64,000 bases of DNA, taken from CBFHSD01 sp965658375. Lineage in GTDB: Bacteria > Bacteroidota > Bacteroidia > Flavobacteriales_G > Salibacteraceae. This document shows positions 36,901 through 45,619 of the stretch, one piece after another; the first letter of the stretch is position 1; every line of letters starts with the position of its first letter. A program made the position numbers and the translations under genes. Below the pieces are notes generated by a model. That model was not told where the DNA came from. It saw only the letters and a program-made list of their open reading frames with translations, and did no database searches. The stretch spans positions 1-64,000 of the forward strand of contig CBFHSD010000010.1 in the NCBI GenBank assembly GCA_965658375.1, read 5' to 3'.

Positions 36901-37396
36901 AAGTGAGCGCCTGATCTCCAGAATTGTTTAAGTTGGTTAAACCTCCGGGTCTGCAACACCGATCATAAATCACATGGATGCCATTAGAGTTGTTAGGGAT
37001 TGTAAGTGTAGTAGAGTATTGAACCAGGTAAAAACAAGTATTTGTATTAAAGTTGCAATTGGGAGGTACTTGAGGGACTACTTCGTTTGAATCTGTAAGG
37101 TTCAAATCTATAGTGGTCACATAGGTGAGGTTAGAAGTAGTTAAGCCACCTTCATACACACCAACTTCTATGCTTGTTTCAGGAAAAACGGTTCCCCAAG
37201 AAGGAGAATTACAATCCAAATAGCCTTGAAAATAGATGATATATAATGAGCTAGTGGGGTTACCCGGTGCTGGCCCCTGATAAATGTATCCAATGTTTCC
37301 ACCAACTAAATGTGTGGCAAATCCGTTAGAGATATATAATATGCTGATAACTAGCGCTGTGAAAAGTACGCGCAAGTGCTGTGCTTTAAAATTCAT
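33905..37396 (-). CDS. Large surface protein with Ig/PKD-like repeats and gliding-motility C-terminal domain
   Basis: This 1163-residue exported protein has a signal peptide ending SNGFAT and an N-terminal block opening HLVGGNIGYIY. Several repeats of about 80-90 residues follow. Each opens with a motif like DAGNDTSLCPGDSVQIGG, then a W-x-P turn (TWTPITGLDNPTL) and a TYIL/SYIV strand; at least four copies lie near residues 510-940. The end is a gliding-motility-associated domain (IFTPNGDGLNDFFEI, MFNRWGQVVF, GVYFYIFDVNG), a type B T9SS signal. It is probably an adhesin. A promoter with TTG and TAATTTAG 21 bases apart precedes it. Confidence 0.88.
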   Translation of the reverse strand: MNFKAQHLRVLFTALVISILYISNGFATHLVGGNIGYIYQGPAPGNPTSSLYIIYFQGYLDCNSPSWGTVFPETSIEVGVYEGGLTTSNLTYVTTIDLNLTDSNEVVPQVPPNCNFNTNTCFYLVQYSTTLTIPNNSNGIHVIYDRCCRPGGLTNLNNSGDQALTYMTHVPSQGGTIITNSTPIFTDTLLSYLCVTDSSVITNSVVDPDGDSLSFALVHPFDGETAPGNPVANYAGINPYPNPPPLVNFAAGYNLNNLFGTGSSQSINPTSGVLSITANQVGNYVAAVEISEWRNGTVINRSRRDMQLLVINCPNNDLPEQDTTNLDTSAVSPTTYSIKEGQSFCFDLEYDDPDNDSLFLTASGGVFDPNFVNPAATITAPAAGLGAVATQFCWNTTCNQGRNNPYSFSVNVRDNGCPPKTLFQTILIEVEDYTGPPEIIGQTSFCTNPSPSTYSVQGDTNETYFWTVSGGTILSGTGTNSILVDWGSSTVGQITLVTNSEFGCPGTPLTKDITVSNVAADAGNDTSLCPGDSVQIGGPGTIVPAGGTFTWTPITGLDNPTLLTPFAKPDTTTTYILSINDTTNCLAADTVTITVFDSVDLGLADTYFTCPGDTISINVQNANSILWTPSIGISNNTSLNPDFFPLTTTLYTYVYTDTNNCPEIDSLTVIRNIQVPTFAGNDVSICLGDTIQIGGLPTSPPFTTYQWVPAAGLNNDTIDSPFAAPIITTSYIVNTFNDTCVGVDTVTVFVNPQPSVSVLTQDTHICSVDTLMLEATGADTFTWNNGEYLNDSTIFNPMATINIAGDYTFVVQGANQFGCADSDSVFIRVNAPPAVDAGPDQSLCKSNNQLIGGAPTGYVGASYLWSPTTGLNDPTLENPIANLTNDQSYEVRITDSIGCTNTDSVSFEIFYVVLSDDTTLCESEPVQLNATPIAGVAPYEYAWSPSIGLSNDTIADPIAAASQSIIYQVIVSDSRGLGCADTAFYSLQVFPQAEASFAYESFFSCVGIIAEMQNNTTEAEFYEWLFGSTSVSTEENPAFEFTYGQSETVTLIATTTNGCNDTASALIEAEEFTENYDLNIPNIFTPNGDGLNDFFEIDINNRLQECTDLVMFNRWGQVVFQSAGTYHIWNGRTLNGEEADEGVYFYIFDVNGIEYKGNVHLVR

Positions 37397-37462
37397 TCGA
37401 TTTCTTGATTGCGCCTAAATTAGTGTTTTTTCAATAACGGTGTCAAGTACTTTTCTGGGCTT

Positions 37463-39076
37463 CTATGAACGCCTTTCAAGATGGTCATTTAAAGTGCCTA
37501 CAGAATCGTAATGACCAACATTTTCAAAATTTATTTCTTCTACTATTATACCTCTGAAATTGGCATTTTGTTCAAAGTTCTCGATGATTTCAAGAACATC
37601 ATGGTGAATGTTCTTACAAGCAGAGGCATCTAAAATAACCTTTGTATTATCCGGTACTGTGTTTAGTGTGTTTAGTATGCTTGCTTTGTTCAAGAAAGAG
37701 ACATTTTCAGAAAACTTGATATGTATTGGTTTACCTTGCTGAAGGTCATCTGCATGAATGTGATATGGGGTGTTGAAATTAACCCAAAGAATTTGAACTA
37801 CCGCAATAGCTAAACCAACTCCAATACCTACCAACAAGTTACTGAAGTAGATTACTAAGACAGTAAGAATGAAAGGTGTAAATTGCCCCCAACCGTAGCT
37901 ATACATCTCTTTGAAAAGGGAGGGCTTAGCTAATTTAAAACCTACAACCAGAAGAATAGCAGCTAAGCTGGCATAGGGGATTTTATTCAAAATGTCGGGA
38001 ATAGAAATCGCGCAAATGAGCAGAATTACCCCATGGATAATTGCGGAAAGTTTTGATTTACCTCCACTTTGAATATTCGCTGAACTTCTAACTATTACCT
38101 GAGTAATAGGCAGACCTCCAATAAGGCCGGCAAGAACGTTTCCAGTTCCTTGAGCAATCAACTCTTTATTGGTTGGAGTAACCCTTTTGTAAGGGTCCAG
38201 TTTATCCGTAGCCTCAACACATAACAAGGTTTCTAAACTCGCTACAACGGCCATTGTACCGGCAAGCATTAAGAGATCAGTGTCTAGAATAAAACTAAAA
38301 TCAGGGAGGGTGAATAGACCTAGAAAATCATTGAAGTTTTCAGCTACAGGTATGTCAACCAAATGCTCTTTTGTGATTTCAATTGAAGTTCCTACAAAGG
38401 CAAGGTTTAAAACAATACCTAAAAATACGGCAACTAAAGGGCCTTGCACGTAGGTGGTAAACGAAAGTTTTTTCATGAACGGACGTTCCCACAGAATAAG
38501 AACAAGCAAGGAGAGGCATGAAACTATGATTGCTCCCGTATTCAATTCCTCAAACATGTAAACCATCTCAGATAATTTGGTTCTAACATCCATTTGAAAG
38601 AATGAATCATCACCAAATGCATCTCCATCAGCACCCAAAGCATGTGGAATTTCTTTCATAAAAATGGTAACGCCAATACCTGCCAACATCCCTTTAATCA
38701 CCGAAGAAGGGAAATAGTATCCAATGACTCCAGCTTTTAGAATTCCCAATATGATTTGGAGCACCCCAGCAATAACCACGGCAGAGAGGAATACTTGAAA
38801 ACCTACAATTGGGCCGTGTACAGTTGCCAAGTCGGTAATTCCATGAAATACAATAACGGCAAGACCCGCTGCTGGTCCGCTAACTCCAATTTGTGAACCA
38901 CTAATGGCACCAACAACAATTCCTCCAATTATTCCAGAAATTATTCCGGAGAAAAGAGGAGCTCCACTTGCAAGGGAAATACCCAAACACAAAGGCAGTG
39001 CGACAAGAAAAACGACAAAAGATGCGGGGAGATCGGATTTAAAGGTTGAAAAAAGGTTCTGATTCGGATTATTCAT
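37463..39076 (-). CDS. SulP (SLC26) family inorganic anion transporter
   Basis: This 537-residue membrane transporter has about 12-14 helices. The SulP opening FVVFLVALPLCLGISLASGAP and the segment IGVSGPAAGLAVIV are clear. The C-terminal about 90 residues are a short STAS domain (KVILDASACKNIHHDVLEIIENF). Substrates in the family are sulfate, bicarbonate or chloride; sequence alone does not decide. It is in one operon with the TetR regulator upstream (9-base gap), which probably controls it. Confidence 0.93.
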   Translation of the reverse strand: MNNPNQNLFSTFKSDLPASFVVFLVALPLCLGISLASGAPLFSGIISGIIGGIVVGAISGSQIGVSGPAAGLAVIVFHGITDLATVHGPIVGFQVFLSAVVIAGVLQIILGILKAGVIGYYFPSSVIKGMLAGIGVTIFMKEIPHALGADGDAFGDDSFFQMDVRTKLSEMVYMFEELNTGAIIVSCLSLLVLILWERPFMKKLSFTTYVQGPLVAVFLGIVLNLAFVGTSIEITKEHLVDIPVAENFNDFLGLFTLPDFSFILDTDLLMLAGTMAVVASLETLLCVEATDKLDPYKRVTPTNKELIAQGTGNVLAGLIGGLPITQVIVRSSANIQSGGKSKLSAIIHGVILLICAISIPDILNKIPYASLAAILLVVGFKLAKPSLFKEMYSYGWGQFTPFILTVLVIYFSNLLVGIGVGLAIAVVQILWVNFNTPYHIHADDLQQGKPIHIKFSENVSFLNKASILNTLNTVPDNTKVILDASACKNIHHDVLEIIENFEQNANFRGIIVEEINFENVGHYDSVGTLNDHLERRS

Positions 39077-39085
39077 TCGATAAAA

Positions 39086-39772
39086 CTAGTTATTATGATT
39101 TTTTAGGGATCTGAGGGTCATTTCTTCATAGAAGTTGCAAATGGCATCTTCATTATTAAAAGTATTGGTAAGGTTAGGCAAATGATCTGCAAAGAAGCGT
39201 TGGTGATGAGCGCCTTCAATTATTGTAGAGACAAGCATTTGAGGGTACTTATAATTGGGCGAAAGTTCTTTGATGACGTCACTTACACGCTGAACCAAGT
39301 TTTTATACCCTTTAAACACGCCCAATTTGTTTTCGTCATCTACAGACTTGTGCATATAGGCTTTTGAAGAATCTGTAATGACCACCTTGCTCAACTTTAT
39401 CTCATTGATATGGTGGTAGTCATGGTCTTCTTTGATTTCCTCTGTTAGCAGTCGAATGGCTTTTTTTAGACGATCTTCAGGTGATAGAATATTTGCAAGA
39501 GAAAACACCAATCTATATTCCAGCCAATTCCAATACCATGCGGTTAAATAGAGCAATAACTTATGCTTATTCTCAAAGTAGCGGTATATAGAAGCTTCTG
39601 TAGAGGCTATTCTAGAGGCTAACTTTTTAAAGGTGAAACATTCAATACCCACTTCGTCAATCATTTCAATGCTATTTGAAATGATTTTTTTACCAAGTTC
39701 ACTAGAATCAGGATCTTTAAGGTAGATCTCTGAGTTCACCTTTATTTGTATGTGAGAGAGAAAATCATTCAT
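39086..39772 (-). CDS. TetR/AcrR family transcriptional regulator
   Basis: This 228-residue regulator has its helix-turn-helix near residues 30-75: SIEMIDEVGIECFTFKKLAS then STEASIYRYFENKHKLL, the latter being the family recognition helix. The larger C-terminal helical part is the ligand domain. It is the first gene of an operon with the SulP transporter. A 25-base inverted repeat encloses its own -7 element, so self-repression is likely. The effector is unknown; an anion or pH-linked signal would fit the partner. Confidence 0.92.
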   Translation of the reverse strand: MNDFLSHIQIKVNSEIYLKDPDSSELGKKIISNSIEMIDEVGIECFTFKKLASRIASTEASIYRYFENKHKLLLYLTAWYWNWLEYRLVFSLANILSPEDRLKKAIRLLTEEIKEDHDYHHINEIKLSKVVITDSSKAYMHKSVDDENKLGVFKGYKNLVQRVSDVIKELSPNYKYPQMLVSTIIEGAHHQRFFADHLPNLTNTFNNEDAICNFYEEMTLRSLKNHNN

Positions 39773-39781
39773 TGATTTTAG

Positions 39782-39806
39782 TTACTACTCACAAAGTTAG
39801 TAGTAA
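39782..39806 (-). promoter_or_regulatory. Inverted-repeat operator surrounding the TetR/SulP promoter
   Basis: The 8-bp arms TTACTACT (39782-39789) and AGTAGTAA (39799-39806) are separated by 9 bases. The minus-strand -7 element TAACTTTG occupies 39792-39799, that is, the spacer plus one arm base. It starts about 10 bases upstream of the ATG region. The size and symmetry fit a TetR-type operator. Confidence 0.72.
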
Positions 39807-39842
39807 TACTATTGAAATGACGAATAAGGGTAAAAAGTTGAG

Positions 39843-41021
39843 TTATTTTCCCTTTCTTCTCTTTAATTCTTGAGTGAGTAGGCTTAGTTCATTACTCATT
39901 TGACCAGAAATACTGGTGTTTTCTTCTGCTCTGCGAGTAAGGTAAGGAACCGTAGCCTTTACCGGGCCATAAGGAAGGTACTTGCTTACCTTATAACCAG
40001 CATTGCTCAAATTATAGCTCAGATTATCGCTCATTCCGTAAAGCTGACTGAAGAAAATATGAGAATGGTTGTTAGGAAGTTTGGCTTCGTTCATGAGCTG
40101 TGTAAGAATTTCGCAAGATTCTTGATTGTGTGTTCCCGCACAAAACTCGATATGCTCTAATTGCTTCACTGCTAGTTTAAGGGCGGCATTGAAATCTTTG
40201 TCTGTAGACTCTTTGTTTGGTTGAATAGGCGATTTATAGCCATTTTCTTGGGCACGGTTGTTCTCTTTCTCTAGGTATGCCCCACGCACAAACTTGACAC
40301 CCACAATGAATTGTTCTTGTTGTGCTTCTTTAAGCAGTTTTTTTAAGTGACCCAGTTTATCCCAGCGGTACATTTGTAATGTGGTGAAAACAATAGCTTG
40401 CTCTTTATTGAATTGACGCATCATAGATTCTGCCAAGCGATCAATTGCATCTTGAATCCAGCTTTCTTCGGCATCTATATAAATTGGAACCTGAGCATCA
40501 TGGGCGGCTTGACATATGCGTTGCACGCGTTGCACCACTTTTCCGAATTCAAGTTTTTCAATTTCTTTCAGCTCTTCTTTCTCGGTGAGTTTTCTAAAGA
40601 GTTCAAATCTACCTACACCAGTAAGTTTCATGCATGAAACAGGGATGTTTGGATTTTTCTCAGCTTTTCGAATAACACGAATCAGTTCATCTGTTACATG
40701 GTCAAACACTTTGTCCCTATCAGCACCCTCGATGGCGCAATCTAAGATGGCTCCAATGTTGTTTTTTCCCAATTGAACAATTACTTGATCACACTCATTC
40801 ATTGATTCTCCGCCACAGAACTGTCTAAACAAAGTGGCTTTGATCATTCCAGAAACCGGAAGGTGTGCCTTCACCCCGAAATTCGCTAATTTCATCCCCA
40901 ATTTTGATAAAAATGGACTATTGATCAGTTGAAACATCCGTATAGAGAATTTCAACTGCTTATCTGAAAGATGCTTGAACGCAATTTCGGTATTTGTAAA
41001 GTTGGGTATTGAGCTAGCCAT
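39843..41021 (-). CDS. Proline dehydrogenase
   Basis: This 392-residue FAD enzyme oxidises proline to pyrroline-5-carboxylate. The barrel strands VPIYIDAEESW, VGVKFVRGAYLEKE and FCAGTHNQESC and the closing motif KYLPYGPVKATVPYLTRRAEENTS are the conserved substrate and flavin contacts. It is a single-domain form without the P5C dehydrogenase half. It is divergent from the dicarboxylate/amino-acid symporter gene, which could supply substrates. A possible -7 element TAAATTCG lies at 41046-41053 (minus). Confidence 0.95.
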   Translation of the reverse strand: MASSIPNFTNTEIAFKHLSDKQLKFSIRMFQLINSPFLSKLGMKLANFGVKAHLPVSGMIKATLFRQFCGGESMNECDQVIVQLGKNNIGAILDCAIEGADRDKVFDHVTDELIRVIRKAEKNPNIPVSCMKLTGVGRFELFRKLTEKEELKEIEKLEFGKVVQRVQRICQAAHDAQVPIYIDAEESWIQDAIDRLAESMMRQFNKEQAIVFTTLQMYRWDKLGHLKKLLKEAQQEQFIVGVKFVRGAYLEKENNRAQENGYKSPIQPNKESTDKDFNAALKLAVKQLEHIEFCAGTHNQESCEILTQLMNEAKLPNNHSHIFFSQLYGMSDNLSYNLSNAGYKVSKYLPYGPVKATVPYLTRRAEENTSISGQMSNELSLLTQELKRRKGK

Positions 41022-41117
41022 ATCCTTGTCTATTTAAGAAGTCTGCGAATTTAATACGAATGTCAATTGTAAATGATTTTCACCCACGTATTGTTTAGCG
41101 TAATTGCACGAAAAAAC

Positions 41118-41125
41118 TATTTTTG
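41118..41125 (+). promoter_or_regulatory. -7 promoter element of the symporter gene, TATTTTTG
   Basis: An exact TAnnTTTG match lies 26 bases before the ATG at 41152. It also shows that the upstream in-frame TTG at 41104 cannot be the start, because it lies before the promoter. Confidence 0.55.
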
Positions 41126-41151
41126 GCTTCTTTCATTTTCAAACATACAGT

Positions 41152-42570
41152 ATGAAGAAGCTTCCTCTTCACCTTCAAATCATTTTAGGTTTACTCGTTG
41201 GAATTATCTGGGCCGCCATTGCAATTTGGCTGAAAGAAGGTATTGGAGCTGGGATGTCTGAATTCACCCTCAACTTTATTGCTCCTTTTGGAGATATATT
41301 CATAAATCTTTTAAAGCTGATTGCGGTACCTCTCGTGCTATTTTCTATCATCCATGGTATTTCTGGCCTTAAAGATTCCAATAGCTTAGGAAGGTTGGGT
41401 GTAAAAACGCTAGGAATGTATCTAGGCACAACTCTCACGGCAGTTGCTGTTGGTTTGTTGTTGGTGAATGTTTTTCAACCTGGAGTTGGTTTAAATGAAG
41501 ACACCTTGGTGGTAAATAGAATGTCTTATGAGTTGTGGGCCAATGACAATGGTATTGAGTTGGCTGACGAAAAAAGCTATTTGACCAACGAAAAATATGT
41601 TGAATACATGGATGAGGCATCTGCAAAGAACCTCAAAGAAATGAGCGATGAATTTGTAGCAGAAAAGCAAGAAATGGCAATGAGTCAAAAAGACTCAAGA
41701 CCACTTGACTTTTTAGTGCAGATGGTTCCCAGCAACATATTTCTTTCTTTTAACGATAGCTTGATGCTTCAGGTGATATTTTTTGCCATTTTCTTCGGAA
41801 TAACAATTGTCAGTTTGCCTAGAGAAAAAACAACAGTATTGGTGTCGTTTATTGAAGGTGGAAATAATGTGTTTATTCGAATGGTGGATCTTGTTATGCT
41901 TTATGCGCCATTCTTTGTATTTGCTCTGATGGCAGGTAAACTCACAGAAATGGCAAATGGCGATTTGCGTGCATTGGCTGATCTTTTGGTAGCCGTATTA
42001 AAATACTGCGGAGTGGTTATTCTAGGGTTGGCATTTATGGTTTTCCTGTTTTACCCAACATTGGTAAGATCTTTTGTGAAGGGAATGACATTTAAGAAAT
42101 TTTTGAAAGCCATTAGTCCAGCACAATTCTTAGCTTTTTCAACCAGTTCTTCTGCGGCCACACTGCCAATTACCATGGATTGTGTGAATCAAAATTTAAA
42201 AGTGAAAGAAGAGGTGAGCAGTTTTGTTTTACCTATTGGTGCAACCGTTAACATGGATGGTACAAGTTTGTATCAAGCTGTGGCAGTAGTGTTTTTAGCA
42301 CAAATACACGGTATTGATCTTTCTTTGGTTCAACAATTAACAATTGTCCTTACCGCAACTTTAGCTTCTATAGGCTCGGCTGCCGTTCCTAGTGCTGGAT
42401 TAATTATGTTGATTATTGTTCTACAATCTGTAGGGCTAAATCCCGCTTGGATAGGGATTATTCTTCCGGTAGACCGTATTCTGGATATGTGCCGTACGGT
42501 GGTAAATGTAACTGGAGATGCCAGTGTTTCTGCCATTGTGGCTAGCACAGAAGACATGATGGAAGAATAG
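41152..42570 (+). CDS. Dicarboxylate/amino acid:cation symporter (DAACS/GltP family)
   Basis: This 472-residue transporter couples uptake of glutamate, aspartate or C4-dicarboxylates to Na+ or H+. Conserved elements are the serine-rich hairpin FSTSSSAATLPITMDC, the substrate/Na motif NMDGTSLYQAVAVVFLAQ, the second hairpin SIGSAAVPSAGLIM, and PVDRILDMCRTVVNVTGDA. A soluble insert of about 80 residues (near 125-205) lies between early helices and is longer than in E. coli GltP. It is divergent from proline dehydrogenase. Substrate choice is not certain. Confidence 0.93.
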   Translation: MKKLPLHLQIILGLLVGIIWAAIAIWLKEGIGAGMSEFTLNFIAPFGDIFINLLKLIAVPLVLFSIIHGISGLKDSNSLGRLGVKTLGMYLGTTLTAVAVGLLLVNVFQPGVGLNEDTLVVNRMSYELWANDNGIELADEKSYLTNEKYVEYMDEASAKNLKEMSDEFVAEKQEMAMSQKDSRPLDFLVQMVPSNIFLSFNDSLMLQVIFFAIFFGITIVSLPREKTTVLVSFIEGGNNVFIRMVDLVMLYAPFFVFALMAGKLTEMANGDLRALADLLVAVLKYCGVVILGLAFMVFLFYPTLVRSFVKGMTFKKFLKAISPAQFLAFSTSSSAATLPITMDCVNQNLKVKEEVSSFVLPIGATVNMDGTSLYQAVAVVFLAQIHGIDLSLVQQLTIVLTATLASIGSAAVPSAGLIMLIIVLQSVGLNPAWIGIILPVDRILDMCRTVVNVTGDASVSAIVASTEDMMEE

Positions 42571-42616
42571 ATCTGTTTTTCAATTAGATTCTCTTTCGAC
42601 ATTTATCACTTTTTAA

Positions 42617-42648
42617 TTGGTTCTTTCTAAGGCGAACTGCTATTTTTG
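42617..42648 (+). promoter_or_regulatory. Promoter of the AsmA/PorE-like operon
   Basis: The -33 TTG (42617-42619) and -7 TATTTTTG (42641-42648) are 21 bases apart. The leader to the ATG at 42714 would be about 60 bases. Confidence 0.6.
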
Positions 42649-42713
42649 AATCATTCGCAATGCAATACTCTCTTCAGCGTTTGTCAAACATCCAATTTTA
42701 ACAAATTCTACCC

Positions 42714-45617
42714 ATGAAAAAGGTCTTTAAAGTTATCGGAATCATTGTTTTACTATTTATTCTGGCACTTGTGTTTTTGCCGATCATCTTTAAAGGAAAA
42801 ATTAAGGATGCTGTGCTTACTGAGGCAAACAATATGTTGAAAGCAGAAATTGCCTTGGATGATGTGAGTGTTTCACTCATCACAGATTTTCCCAAGTTAC
42901 ATGTTGAACTAGAAGGGTTTAAAGTAAGTGGTGTAGAAGCTTTTGAAGGGGTAGACCTTGCCAAACTAGGGAACCTTTCTGCCACTATTGATATTATGAA
43001 TGTGATTGCTGGAGATCAAATGAATCTGCATTCTATTACCCTAAGCGATGCTTATATTTATGTAAGTGTATTGGAAGATGGCACGGCCAACTACGATATC
43101 ATGAAAGAGACCGATGCTGCTGAAGAAACTCCTGAGGTTGAGGTTCCCGAAGAAGAATCTAGTTTCCAAATCAGCCTTAAGCATTATGCACTTACTAATG
43201 TGAACCTAGTCTACCATGATCAAGAAGGGAATATTTTCACTGAACTCCTGAACTTCAATCATTCGGGAAGTGGAGATTTTACTGCTTCAACTACGGATTT
43301 AGAAACCATGACTGATTGGGCTTCACTTACCGTCGGTATGGATGGAATAAATTACCTCAATAAGCTTTCTGGTTCGTTGGATATGACCATAGGAATGGAT
43401 TTTGAGGCAATGAAGTTTGAGTTTAAGGAGAATGTCCTCAAAGCAAATGATTTACAACTTAATTTCGATGGTTGGTTCGCCATGCCAGAAGAAGGCTATG
43501 AAATGGACATCAACGCTGCAACGACACAAACGCAATTTAAGAGCGTCCTGTCTTTAATTCCAAGTGCATACACGGCAGATTTTGACCAAGTAGAAACTTC
43601 GGGTTCTTTCAATCTCAAAGCAGCGTTTAAAGGAATGTACTCCGAAGAAAATGGTGTCATGAGTTTACCTGCGTTTAATGTTGCTTTGGGCGTTTCGGAT
43701 GCGCGTTTTCAATACCCAGACCTACCAGCCAGTGTAGAAGATATCAATGTTGATTTTGAAACTTCAAACCCTGGAGGTTCAGAAGACAATACTATTGTAA
43801 ACCTGAAACATTTCGGATTATCGGTGGCGGAAAACCCTTTTTCTGCGAGAATGTATGTTTCAACACCAGTATCAAACCCGAATGTAGATGCAGCAATAAA
43901 GGGAACCATCAATTTTGATAATCTGGAAGAGGTAATGCCTTTGGATGGTTCTTCTCTTACAGGAACCTTAAAAGCAGACGCAGCATTTAAAGCCAAAATG
44001 AGTGAAATAGAGGCAGAGAACTACGAGAATGTTGAAGCAAAAGGAGAGCTTATTCTTTTAGGCTTCAATTATTTAGATACCACTTTGGCTTACCCGGTTA
44101 CCATTGAAACGGCTTATATGAGTCTTTCTCCCAAGTTTGTAGATGTAAGTAGGTTACAAATGCAAGTTGGTAGAAGCGATTTTGATATGAAAGGGAGGGT
44201 GGAAAACTTACTGCCCTATTACTATGATCAAGGAAATCTCGTGGGGATGTTCTCTTTAAATAGCCAGTTGATTGACGTGAATGAGTTTATGGAGGAAGAT
44301 ACTTCTGAAGTGATGGAAGAAGAGGAGACTTCTTCAGACTCTATAGAGCTCATGGAGGTGGTCGAAATTCCAAATAATCTTGATTTGATGTTCAACGCAA
44401 AAGTTCAGAAAATAATCTATGATAATATGGATATGACTGATGCCCAAGGTCAAATGCTTGTAAAGGATAGCAGAGTAGATTTGAAGGAGTTTTCGATGAA
44501 TATGTTAGAGGGGTCGTTAAAAACCACGGGGCATTATGAAACAACCAATCCAGAGGCTCCCACTTATAATTTTGATATGCTAGTAAAAGATTGGTCGGTA
44601 CAAAAGACAGCAGAAACCTTTAATACAGTAGAAAAGTTAGCGCCAGCTTTAAAAGGAACTAGCGGTGCATTCAGTTCTAGTATGGTGTTAAACGGCACAA
44701 TGGACGAGCATATGGAACCTATTATGGAAACTGTATATGGCAAAGGAAAGCTTACCACACATAATGTAGAATTAAGCAATAGAGTTTTAGCTAGGGTAGA
44801 TGAAGCCATTAAGACTAAAGGTAAATTCAATCCACTTCATTTGAATGATGTAGACATTGCTTTTGAGATAATTGATGGCAAATTAATTACTGAGCCCTTT
44901 GATATCAAAGCAGATAAAACCAACATGACCATTGAAGGATATAGCGCGCTAGATGAAACAATGGACTACAACATCTTACTTGATGCGCCAATGGATCAGT
45001 TTGGAGCTTCTGCAGCAGATTATATCGGTGGGTTAAAGAGTAGTTTAGAGAGCAAGCTAGGAGTTTCTGCTGGAAACTTTGGGGATCAAGTAAAAATGAA
45101 GATTCGCGTACATGGACCAATGGAAAATCCGAAAATTACTCCAGGTATTGAAGGTTTAGAAGGCGATGAAAACTTGAAAGATGAAGTGAAAGAGCAGGTG
45201 AAAGAAGCCATTAGAGAAGAGGTGGACAAGAAGAAAGAAGAATTAAAAGCCGAAGCTCAAAAACAAGCGGATAAGCTTTTGAAAGATGCTCAAGAGCAAG
45301 CAGATAAAATTAGGTCGGAAGGAAAAAGCAAAGCAAATAAATTGAGAAGAGAAGGAGATAATGCGGCAGATCTCATTGTTAAAGAAGCTGATAAACAAGC
45401 CGATAAACTTGTTTCAGATGCTAAAAACCCAATAGCAAAAACAGCAGCGAAACAAGCTGCCAAAGTAGCGAGAAAAGAAGCCGATAAGAAAGCACAGCAA
45501 ACGAGAGATGAGGCTGAGAAGAACGCTTTGAAGATAGAACAAGAATCTGAAAAGCAAGCGCAAAAAGTGATGGACGAAGCCCAAACGAAAGCGGACGAAC
45601 TATTGAATACGTACTAG
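42714..45617 (+). CDS. AsmA-family protein with a long charged helical C-terminal tail
   Basis: This 967-residue protein is anchored by an N-terminal helix (residues about 4-25). The AsmA N-domain follows (ALDDVSVSLITDFPKLHVELEGFKVSG), then a long beta-groove region to about 825 of the kind that bridges membranes for lipid transfer. From about 825 to 967 it is a continuous Lys/Glu/Ala/Gln-rich helix with recurring QADKL-type heptads or 11-mers, like LEA proteins or ATP-synthase b subunits. AsmA members are implicated in phospholipid transport to the outer membrane. It is 2 bases from the PorE-like gene, so they form one operon. Confidence 0.85.
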   Translation: MKKVFKVIGIIVLLFILALVFLPIIFKGKIKDAVLTEANNMLKAEIALDDVSVSLITDFPKLHVELEGFKVSGVEAFEGVDLAKLGNLSATIDIMNVIAGDQMNLHSITLSDAYIYVSVLEDGTANYDIMKETDAAEETPEVEVPEEESSFQISLKHYALTNVNLVYHDQEGNIFTELLNFNHSGSGDFTASTTDLETMTDWASLTVGMDGINYLNKLSGSLDMTIGMDFEAMKFEFKENVLKANDLQLNFDGWFAMPEEGYEMDINAATTQTQFKSVLSLIPSAYTADFDQVETSGSFNLKAAFKGMYSEENGVMSLPAFNVALGVSDARFQYPDLPASVEDINVDFETSNPGGSEDNTIVNLKHFGLSVAENPFSARMYVSTPVSNPNVDAAIKGTINFDNLEEVMPLDGSSLTGTLKADAAFKAKMSEIEAENYENVEAKGELILLGFNYLDTTLAYPVTIETAYMSLSPKFVDVSRLQMQVGRSDFDMKGRVENLLPYYYDQGNLVGMFSLNSQLIDVNEFMEEDTSEVMEEEETSSDSIELMEVVEIPNNLDLMFNAKVQKIIYDNMDMTDAQGQMLVKDSRVDLKEFSMNMLEGSLKTTGHYETTNPEAPTYNFDMLVKDWSVQKTAETFNTVEKLAPALKGTSGAFSSSMVLNGTMDEHMEPIMETVYGKGKLTTHNVELSNRVLARVDEAIKTKGKFNPLHLNDVDIAFEIIDGKLITEPFDIKADKTNMTIEGYSALDETMDYNILLDAPMDQFGASAADYIGGLKSSLESKLGVSAGNFGDQVKMKIRVHGPMENPKITPGIEGLEGDENLKDEVKEQVKEAIREEVDKKKEELKAEAQKQADKLLKDAQEQADKIRSEGKSKANKLRREGDNAADLIVKEADKQADKLVSDAKNPIAKTAAKQAAKVARKEADKKAQQTRDEAEKNALKIEQESEKQAQKVMDEAQTKADELLNTY

Positions 45618-45619
45618 AG

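Noticed and set aside
41104..41151. Upstream TTG start for the symporter
   Set aside because: The exact -7 box at 41118-41125 would lie inside the coding region; MKKLPLHLQIIL is the typical family start.
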